Positions 6,448 through 10,659 of a stretch of 10,659 bases of DNA are shown piece by piece (positions within the stretch are counted from its first letter, which is position 1; every line of letters begins with the position of its first letter). The notes under the pieces were generated by a model, which saw nothing but the letters and a program-made list of their open reading frames with translations, searched no databases and was not told the origin of the DNA. The stretch is from Bacteroidota bacterium (lineage in GTDB: Bacteria; Bacteroidota; Bacteroidia; Bacteroidales; SZUA-534), in the NCBI GenBank assembly GCA_020047835.1, contig JAIFNJ010000123.1, positions 1-10,659 of the forward strand. Reading direction: 5' to 3'. Made by a program: the position numbers and the translations under genes.

Positions 6448-6484
6448 ACTGAGATTTTTAATCTATTTTCCTCAGTGGATCTCA
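6448..6484. repeat. Imperfect inverted repeat, possible dispersed-repeat remnant
   Basis: ACTGAG at 6448-6453 pairs with CTCAGT at 6471-6476, and TGAGAT at 6450-6455 can alternatively pair with ATCTCA at 6479-6484. It lies about 40 nt downstream of the arsG stop in transcript terms. The 'ctcagtggatctca' wording resembles a frequent intergenic repeat in this phylum. Confidence 0.4.
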
Positions 6485-6519
6485 TGATTTTCTAATCTTT
6501 TTTCAGTGTCATACATTTT

Positions 6520-7221
6520 TTACATAAAAAACAACACAATTAAATAGTAAATACCCACTCCAATAAATACTACTCCAATAACCCTTCTGAACCAAAGGTC
6601 AAAGCCTTTTATCCGGTTGTAAAAATTACCCAGCGAACCAATTGAAAAAGCAATTAACCAGGCAAAAAGTATTACCGGAATTCCGGTGGCAACGGCAAAA
6701 ACAAGCGGTAGATACAAACCGCTTACACTGGCAATGGTCATGGGAATGAGCATGCCAAAATAGAGAACCCCGCTGTAAGGACAGAATGCCAACGCAAAAA
6801 CAACGCCCAACAAAAAAGCGCCCCATGGGCTTTGTCCGCTTTTGGAACCAATTTTATCGCTGAGTTTTGATAATCCGGGAAGCTTTACCGTTAAAATCCC
6901 CAGCATAAAAAGGCCTATCACAATCAATAAGGGACCAATGATTTTTTCGCCGTTTTGTTGTAAAAATCCCGATAGGTGAAATTTACCGGCTCCAAAGAAA
7001 AACGCCAAGCCCAATGCAGTGTATGTAAATGCTCTGCCTAGTGTATAAATTAAGCCGTTAACAAAAACGCGCTTCCGGTTTTCAATATCCTTGCTTATAA
7101 AGCCAATAGCCGTAATGTTGGTTGCCAGCGGACAGGGGCTGATGGCTGTCATTAATCCCAGTAAAAAAGCGGTAAGTATGGGGCCATTGGCCGACTCCAA
7201 TAAGTTTTGAAAAAAATCCAT
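6520..7221 (-). CDS. arsG: ArsG-family membrane protein (organoarsenical permease, CcdA-like)
   Basis: A 233-residue protein with six membrane helices (about residues 15-37, 55-75, 92-112, 132-158, 165-190 and 205-230). It matches the ArsG family, described as an efflux permease for aromatic aminobenzylarsenicals in the ArsEFG system. The fold is that of the CcdA/DsbD membrane domain. The two hallmark intramembrane cysteines are present in equivalent helices: C30 in AISPCPLATN (helix 1) and C147 in ALAFCPYSG (helix 4). In CcdA and DsbD that pair relays electrons across the membrane, so an electron-transfer role is as plausible as transport. It starts 5 nt after arsF and is the last gene of the arsR-arsM-arsE-arsF-arsG operon. 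No clear terminator follows. Confidence 0.88.
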   Translation of the reverse strand: MDFFQNLLESANGPILTAFLLGLMTAISPCPLATNITAIGFISKDIENRKRVFVNGLIYTLGRAFTYTALGLAFFFGAGKFHLSGFLQQNGEKIIGPLLIVIGLFMLGILTVKLPGLSKLSDKIGSKSGQSPWGAFLLGVVFALAFCPYSGVLYFGMLIPMTIASVSGLYLPLVFAVATGIPVILFAWLIAFSIGSLGNFYNRIKGFDLWFRRVIGVVFIGVGIYYLIVLFFM

Positions 7222-7226
7222 TTGGT

Positions 7227-7646
7227 TTACAATAAAGGATCAATGGTTTTTTTAATCAGCGCTTTCAGCTTTTCGGGTTTGCTATTCACATTCATAAAAG
7301 CATCGTTGGTTAGGTCGAAACGTTCCGGACCATTCACTACAAGCAGTGTTTGCCCTTCTACATTCAATTTTTTTGCCAATTCCTCTGAAGTAGCATCATC
7401 TAAATTTACGGAAGCAAAAGCCACTTTATCGCCATAATACTCCTTTAAAGATTGTTTTGAAACTTCTTCAACGGCATTGCAGGTGGCACAGCGCCGGGTA
7501 TAGTGAAAATAATACACCTGCACCCCTTTGTTTTCCGATATCTGGCTTTCACCCGATGCCTTTTTATTTTCAGACGATTGTGCATTACAAGCCTGTAGCT
7601 GAGATGTAAACAAAACGGCCAACAACATCCATTTCATTGTTTTCAT
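7227..7646 (-). CDS. arsF: ArsF-family thioredoxin-fold lipoprotein
   Basis: A 139-residue protein. The N-terminus KTMKWMLLAVLFTSQLQAC is a lipoprotein signal peptide with the lipid-modified cysteine at C20, so the mature protein should be anchored in the envelope, facing the periplasm or outer membrane. A linker of about 20 polar residues follows, then a thioredoxin-like domain beginning VQVYYFHYTRRCATCNAVE with the redox pair C53-A-T-C56. This matches the family named nitrophenyl compound nitroreductase subunit ArsF, studied with ArsE and ArsG in Shewanella. No flavin-binding motif is seen, so any nitro-reducing activity would have to work through thiols or a partner. It lies 8 nt after the arsE candidate and 5 nt before arsG. 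An alternative start is the Met at residue 4. Confidence 0.86.
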   Translation of the reverse strand: MKTMKWMLLAVLFTSQLQACNAQSSENKKASGESQISENKGVQVYYFHYTRRCATCNAVEEVSKQSLKEYYGDKVAFASVNLDDATSEELAKKLNVEGQTLLVVNGPERFDLTNDAFMNVNSKPEKLKALIKKTIDPLL

Positions 7647-7654
7647 AAGTTCGG

Positions 7655-7918
7655 TTATTTAGTTAGTAATTCTTTAATTTCATTAATGCTGGGTACTTTA
7701 CCATACACCAGAACTTTTTCGTTCAATACCAAGGCCGGCGTCGACATTACTCCATATTTCATTATTTCCACAATATCTTCCACCTTTGTAACTACTGCAT
7801 TTAATTTTAATTCCTCCACAGCTTGCTGAGTGGCTTTTTCCAACGATTTGCACTTACTGCAACCGGTTCCTAAAATTTTAATTTCCATCCCTACGGGTTT
7901 TAAGTTTTTATAATCCAT
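7655..7918 (-). CDS. Small redox-active disulfide protein, arsE candidate
   Basis: An 87-residue thioredoxin/glutaredoxin-fold protein of the 'redox-active disulfide protein 2' type (TIGR00412). The motif ILGTGCSKCKSLEK gives C20-S-K-C23, and VMSTPALVLNEKV is the cis-proline loop. No signal peptide or membrane segment is present, so it is cytosolic. The usual family start is close to MEIKILGTGC, that is Met11 at 7888; the upstream Met at 7918 gives a tighter operon gap (11 nt after arsM), so the start is undecided. It is encoded between arsM and arsF, where ArsE belongs in an arsEFG operon. Calling it ArsE is inference from that position. Related proteins also accompany permease genes in other ars clusters. 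Confidence 0.82.
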   Translation of the reverse strand: MDYKNLKPVGMEIKILGTGCSKCKSLEKATQQAVEELKLNAVVTKVEDIVEIMKYGVMSTPALVLNEKVLVYGKVPSINEIKELLTK

Positions 7919-7929
7919 GTTTTTACAAT

Positions 7930-8718
7930 TTAAATTTTATCGGCATAAACGGTAATGCTATAAATCCCGGTTTGTGAATTTCGGAATTCAAGAATCTGTT
8001 CATTAGTTAGGTATGCCGACAAAAGCTCATCGCTCAGCCGGATTTCCTTTTCCTTTTTAACCACAACATTTGTAAATCCTGCTTTACTTATGATACCCAA
8101 GTATTCCTCCTTCTGAATGGCCCCTGATACACAACCGGCATACATTTCAGCATCTTTTTTTATGCTCTCTGGTAAATTGCCGGTAATTACTACATCCGAA
8201 ACGCAAAAATGAGCCCCCGGTTTTAGTACCCGGCACATCTCAGCAAATGCCTTATCTTTATCAGGAACCAGGTTCAGCACACAATTGCTGATAATCACAT
8301 CAAATGATTGATTCAGTAAAGGCATGCTTTCAATATCACCTTTTACAAATTCCACATTTGCGTATCCAAGCTTATCGCGATTGCTGTTGGCTTTTTGTAT
8401 CATGGCATCGGTAAAGTCCAGTCCGATTACCTTGCCCGCTTCTCCAACAATGGCCCGTGCTACAAAACAATCGTTCCCGGCACCGGAGCCTAAATCGAGC
8501 ACTGAATCGCCCAAATTAATCTGAGCATATTCTGTGGGAATACCGCACCCTAAGTTGTAATCGGCATCTTTGTTGTATCCTTCTAGTGTTTCATAATTTT
8601 CACTAAAAACGGTGTAGCTTTCCGGTCCACAGCAATTGGTGGTGCCACCACAGCAATTGGAATTATCCAATACAATGCTGGAATATTTATCCTTTACTAT
8701 TTTTTTTATATCGGTCAT
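7930..8718 (-). CDS. arsM: Arsenite S-adenosylmethionine methyltransferase ArsM
   Basis: A 262-residue cytosolic class I methyltransferase that methylates As(III), producing methyl- and dimethylarsenicals from SAM with thiol reductants. The SAM-binding motif VLDLGSGAGND is at residues 73-83, with the acidic loop after strand 2 at GLDFTD. The three conserved catalytic cysteines are visible: C58 (LGCGIPTEY), C146 (ISNCVLNL) and C196 (AGCVSGA), with the 50-residue spacing of the last two as in characterised ArsM proteins. The N-terminus carries a CCGG...NCCG cluster (C22, C23, C29, C30), frequent in bacterial ArsM. The length is near normal for the short form. It is second in the operon, 17 nt after arsR and 11 nt before the small disulfide protein. 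Its trivalent products are likely substrates for ArsP and possibly ArsG. Confidence 0.95.
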   Translation of the reverse strand: MTDIKKIVKDKYSSIVLDNSNCCGGTTNCCGPESYTVFSENYETLEGYNKDADYNLGCGIPTEYAQINLGDSVLDLGSGAGNDCFVARAIVGEAGKVIGLDFTDAMIQKANSNRDKLGYANVEFVKGDIESMPLLNQSFDVIISNCVLNLVPDKDKAFAEMCRVLKPGAHFCVSDVVITGNLPESIKKDAEMYAGCVSGAIQKEEYLGIISKAGFTNVVVKKEKEIRLSDELLSAYLTNEQILEFRNSQTGIYSITVYADKI

Positions 8719-8735
8719 ATTTGTATTTTTTTAAG

Positions 8736-9053
8736 TTAGCAACAAGAACTTTTTTTGTTTGATTCAAAGAAATTATCGAATTGCTTTTTGGCCTTTTCCC
8801 AATTATCGGGCTGCAGACAGTATTTTATTTTGGGTGGATTGTATTCCCCTTGAATCAATCCTGCGGCCTTTAGCTCTTTAAAGTGTTGCGACAAGGTAGA
8901 ACGGGCAATAGGTAATTCGTCGGTAATATCGCCGGTATAGCAACAGTCACTTTTGCTTAACAGGCTGAGTATTTGTAGTCGGATGGGATGGCTCATGGCC
9001 TTGGCAAACCGGGCCATTTCAACAAATTCCAATTCTTGTTTATCGGTTTTCAT
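8736..9053 (-). CDS. arsR: ArsR-family repressor of the arsM-arsEFG operon
   Basis: A 105-residue ArsR/SmtB winged-helix repressor. SHPIRLQILSLL opens the core, DCCYTGDITDELPIARSTLSQHFKELKAAG covers the HTH, and KIKYCLQ is the wing. Cysteines are the vicinal pair C37-C38 before the HTH, C79, and the C-terminal vicinal pair C104-C105 ending the protein. C-terminal vicinal cysteines are used by the methylarsenite-selective ArsR of Shewanella putrefaciens (recalled), so this repressor may respond to trivalent organoarsenicals as well as arsenite; that is inference. It leads the operon arsR-arsM-arsE-arsF-arsG, with a 17-nt gap to arsM. A strong palindrome 15 nt upstream of the start indicates autoregulation. 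It is a paralogue of the ArsR at 3383-3718, sharing the GDI-D-LP--R-T--QH--ELK-AGLI pattern. Confidence 0.93.
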   Translation of the reverse strand: MKTDKQELEFVEMARFAKAMSHPIRLQILSLLSKSDCCYTGDITDELPIARSTLSQHFKELKAAGLIQGEYNPPKIKYCLQPDNWEKAKKQFDNFFESNKKSSCC

Positions 9054-9067
9054 ATTTATTTATTTTG

Positions 9068-9089
9068 TATTTCGTAAAAATACGAAATA
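9068..9089. promoter_or_regulatory. ArsR operator palindrome before arsR-arsM operon
   Basis: A 22-bp perfect palindrome with 9-bp arms TATTTCGTA and TACGAAATA around AAAA. Its core CGTAAAAATACG (9073-9084) is identical to the proximal site before the other arsR. It is 15 nt upstream of the arsR start codon and covers the candidate -7 box, as expected for repression by occlusion. Confidence 0.8.
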
Positions 9090-9091
9090 TA
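9084..9091 (-). promoter_or_regulatory. Candidate -7 box for arsR-arsM-arsEFG
   Basis: Read on the minus strand this is TATATTTC, seven of eight positions of TAnnTTTG. It overlaps the right arm of the operator palindrome. No well-spaced -33 TTTG is found, although TTTG copies occur slightly nearer at 9104-9114. Confidence 0.4.
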
Positions 9092-9211
9092 AATAAACAA
9101 CAAACCAAAACGAGAAATATTTTATTTAAAAGTCAGGATTTGACAAACAAAATGTTGTTACAGCAAATTATTGATTAATAAAAAGTTAAGCCCTAGCTTG
9201 CGGCTACAAGA

Positions 9212-9691
9212 TTATCCTATCTCAAACCGTTCTTTCTGGTTCAATTCCAAATCGTGGGCAATACGTTCTTTGGTTGGAAACAACGTTATAAGTAAAATTA
9301 TTAGAGAAATGGATAGGAAAAGGATTTGGGTATTGTCTTCCAATAAATAATAAACGGCGCTTAAAAGCAAACATATGTCTAAACCTATATAAGTCCACAA
9401 ATTGATATCGCGGTAATCCATTAACTTTTTCAATATGGGAGCCGCTTTATCGATTTTTTTTATCCGGGAACGGCTTATCCAAATGGTTGAAGTTATTACC
9501 AAAATACAAGAACCAATAAGGCCAATAAAAATAGCATTTGAAAATTTTGCTTGTTCCGATGCAATACCACCTTGGAATAAGGAAACAATAAAATGAGCCA
9601 ATGTAAACACCACCAAGGGTAAAATTAGTGCAAACCAAAAATTTGTCTGAATCTGCCTGATTCCTTCCTTTGGAGTAATGGGTTGTTTCAT
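9212..9691 (-). CDS. Unrecognised four-helix membrane protein
   Basis: A 159-residue protein I do not recognise. Hydrophobicity suggests four membrane helices at about residues 18-39, 52-72, 98-117 and 122-139. A basic loop (SRSRIKKIDKAAPILKKLMDYRD) separates the second and third, and the tail is charged (PTKERIAHDLELNQKERFEIG). No cysteine motif or catalytic signature is seen; the only cysteines (about C62 and C107) are within helices. It stands alone: 158 nt upstream of arsR on the same strand and 131 nt from the flavodoxin gene. A perfect TAnnTTTG box is 24 nt before its ATG, so it is probably monocistronic. A link to arsenic is not supported by anything in its sequence. Confidence 0.72.
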   Translation of the reverse strand: MKQPITPKEGIRQIQTNFWFALILPLVVFTLAHFIVSLFQGGIASEQAKFSNAIFIGLIGSCILVITSTIWISRSRIKKIDKAAPILKKLMDYRDINLWTYIGLDICLLLSAVYYLLEDNTQILFLSISLIILLITLFPTKERIAHDLELNQKERFEIG

Positions 9692-9714
9692 TTTCCTAGT
9701 TTTTAAGCAATACT

Positions 9715-9722
9715 CAAAGTTA
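9715..9722 (-). promoter_or_regulatory. Bacteroidota -7 promoter box
   Basis: On the minus strand this reads TAACTTTG, a full match to TAnnTTTG, 23 nt upstream of the ATG of the membrane protein at 9691. The -33 region is AT-rich with TTAT/TTTA rather than a clear TTTG. It supports placing the organism in Bacteroidota and a separate transcript for this gene. Confidence 0.55.
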
Positions 9723-9822
9723 AAAAAATGATTGATAAATGATAATTTTTAAATAAAGGAAGTTACTCTTCGTTACAAATTTTACCCATACCTGAGCAAG
9801 CACTGAAATTTGTTTGTATCGA

Positions 9823-10323
9823 TTATTCTGTGATAAAACTTGTCAATGATAAAGTCCAATCCTCTATTTTTTCCCAGTCCCTAAAGTCTCCGGGACTAAT
9901 ACCCAATATTACTTTCCCCATCCAGTTTGCAAACCAGCCTCCATCGTTAGCAACACCTGCAAAAACTACCTTGCTAATAGGGTTAAAACCAATGGCAACC
10001 TTTTCAGGATAATGTGTTGCATTTTCTTTTTTTTCAGCTTTGGTTGATGTAATAGTTATACTAACAATAAATACGGCTGTTTTTTTCTCTTTCAATTGAT
10101 CCCCATTTGCTTTTACAAATTCAATAATGGCTGGATGTGGCTGATCACCATGAATAGCCGAGCCTAATATTATTAAATCGTAACTTGACAAATCCAATCT
10201 TTTATTTTCGGAAGGAACCATGTCAACGGAATAATTTTTAGTTTCAAGCACTGCTTTCATTTTCTCAGCAATTTCTTCAGTTGAGCCCTTAAATGAAGCA
10301 TAAACAATCAGAATTTTTTCCAT
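9823..10323 (-). CDS. Flavodoxin-domain protein, HemG-like
   Basis: A 166-residue flavodoxin-fold protein if started at the ATG at 10321-10323. The FMN phosphate-binding loop is KILIVYASFKGSTEEIAEKM (residues 3-22, S10-x-x-G13-S14-T15). A second flavin loop follows at YDLIILGSAIHGDQPHPAI, then KKTAVFIVSITI and a C-terminal VVFAGVANDGGWFANWMGKVI. The overall order resembles menaquinone-dependent protoporphyrinogen oxidase HemG, which has the same two loops and about 175 residues, but that identity is not certain and general flavodoxin-domain proteins look alike. An upstream Met at 10344 adds seven residues outside the domain, so I prefer the internal start. The start overlaps the end of a small upstream ORF by 16 nt. 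No signal peptide is seen. No connection with arsenic is evident. Confidence 0.85.
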   Translation of the reverse strand: MEKILIVYASFKGSTEEIAEKMKAVLETKNYSVDMVPSENKRLDLSSYDLIILGSAIHGDQPHPAIIEFVKANGDQLKEKKTAVFIVSITITSTKAEKKENATHYPEKVAIGFNPISKVVFAGVANDGGWFANWMGKVILGISPGDFRDWEKIEDWTLSLTSFITE

Positions 10324-10475
10324 CCTATTTTCATTTGCAAACATGATTTGAATCGGTACCGTAAGCCTGCTTTAAAATAGCTGGAGCCGGGCATTTCAAA
10401 AGATTCTTGATTATATACATCCGGATATAACAGCCCCGACATAAAAATAAAGTACCTCTTAAATTGTTTTTCCAT
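10308..10475 (-). CDS. Possible small ORF, beta-barrel-like remnant
   Basis: A 55-codon frame running from an ATG at 10473-10475 to a TGA at 10308-10310. The second half alternates polar and nonpolar residues in two stretches (SSYFKAGLRYRF and LQMKIGWKKF) separated by a short KSC turn, and the protein ends in phenylalanine. This is the pattern of the last hairpin of an outer-membrane beta-barrel. The first half has no signal peptide and is too short to build a barrel. It may be the surviving 3' end of a degraded outer-membrane protein gene, or chance. It overlaps the flavodoxin start by 16 nt. Confidence 0.3.
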   Translation of the reverse strand: MEKQFKRYFIFMSGLLYPDVYNQESFEMPGSSYFKAGLRYRFKSCLQMKIGWKKF

Positions 10476-10528
10476 ACTCTTTGAATTTTTAAGTTGCCTT
10501 TTATTTATAACGCTGCGTATTATCTGAA

Positions 10529-10659
10529 TCAGTTTACACCCTCCACAATTTTAATCTCCTCCTCATTCAACCCATACAATTCATAAACCATTCGGTCAAT
10601 CTCTTTATCAGTAGTATCGATGCTGGTTTTTATGGCTAGGGCTTTTGCGGCTTCTGCTG
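10529..10659 (-). CDS. C-terminal end of a DNA methyltransferase/restriction enzyme (partial)
   Basis: An open minus-strand frame enters from the right edge and ends at the TGA at 10529-10531, leaving 43 visible codons. The tail reads TTDKEIDRMVYELYGLNEEE followed by IKIVEG and then VN. The phrase 'D-eID--VYeLYgLteeEi-iVeg' is the usual C-terminus of Eco57I-like type IIG enzymes and related N6-adenine DNA methyltransferases with a TaqI-like specificity domain. Most of the protein, including the methyltransferase motifs, is outside the window, so the exact class cannot be decided. Its presence suggests the ars island borders a defence or other accessory region. Confidence 0.7.
   Translation of the reverse strand, partial: AEAAKALAIKTSIDTTDKEIDRMVYELYGLNEEEIKIVEGVN

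Larger units (their letters stand above)
6187..6519. other. 333-nt non-coding stretch between arsG and arsP
   Basis: No convincing gene is present on either strand. The stretch holds a perfect GC-rich palindrome (6377-6396), two copies of 'ctgagat'-type sequence near its ends (6253-6262, and 6448-6484 with arms ACTGAG/CTCAGT), a C3-TCT-G3 plus nine-T element at 6412-6429 on the plus strand, and an AT-rich segment before arsP (6187-6240) that should contain the arsP promoter. The GC-rich middle contrasts with the AT-rich flanks. It looks like several dispersed repeats inserted between two operons. Confidence 0.6.

Noticed and set aside
9186..9210. Possible hairpin around TAGCTTGCGGCTA downstream of the 9212-9691 gene
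   Set aside because: The arms are only 4 bp (TAGC/GCTA) and no T-run follows on the minus strand. It may be part of a dispersed repeat, but I cannot support either a terminator or a repeat.
1..10659. CRISPR arrays, tRNA, rRNA, riboswitch, transposase genes
   Set aside because: No regularly spaced direct repeats, tRNA-like cloverleaf, rRNA sequence or transposase-like protein was seen on either strand.

Overview
The window is an arsenic-resistance island on an AT-rich chromosome, most likely of a Bacteroidota bacterium (Marinilabiliales or Prolixibacteraceae-like, a guess below phylum level). This rests on the protein flavour, the near absence of Shine-Dalgarno sites, a Bacteroidota-type -7 box (TAnnTTTG) at 9715-9722, and the intergenic repeats. 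Everything from 1053 to the right edge that I call as a gene is on the minus strand, so transcription runs right to left.

Left flank (1-819, plus strand): the 3' end of a DUF2867/NAD(P)-binding protein and an SRPBCC-fold protein, which look like ordinary chromosomal genes. Bases 820-1052 hold a repeat with long inverted arms and separate them from the island.

Inorganic arsenic operon (3718 to 1053): arsR, a rhodanese-fold protein without its catalytic cysteine, a thioredoxin-type arsenate reductase arsC, a small DUF486 membrane protein and an Acr3 arsenite exporter. Two CGTA-N4-TACG operator-like palindromes lie in front of it. Central group (6186 to 3814): an ArsP-type permease, a diverged ProC-like dehydrogenase and a membrane-anchored thioredoxin. 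Organoarsenical operon (9053 to 6520): a second arsR, the arsenite methyltransferase arsM, a small redox-active disulfide protein (arsE candidate), an ArsF lipoprotein and the ArsG six-helix membrane protein. A 22-bp palindrome with the same CGTA-N4-TACG core precedes it. A 333-nt stretch with several repeats (6187-6519) separates it from arsP.

Working model: arsenate is reduced by ArsC and exported as arsenite by Acr3. ArsM methylates arsenite, and the trivalent methylated or aromatic products are handled by ArsP and ArsEFG. Both ArsRs appear to read the same operator core, so the two operons may be cross-regulated. Cysteine chemistry dominates: three CxxC proteins of thioredoxin type, a CcdA-like membrane protein with two intramembrane cysteines, and a rhodanese fold with a C-terminal CxC.

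Right flank (9212-10659): an unrecognised four-helix membrane protein, a HemG-like flavodoxin, a possible small beta-barrel remnant ORF, and the C-terminal end of what looks like a DNA methyltransferase/restriction enzyme cut by the window edge.
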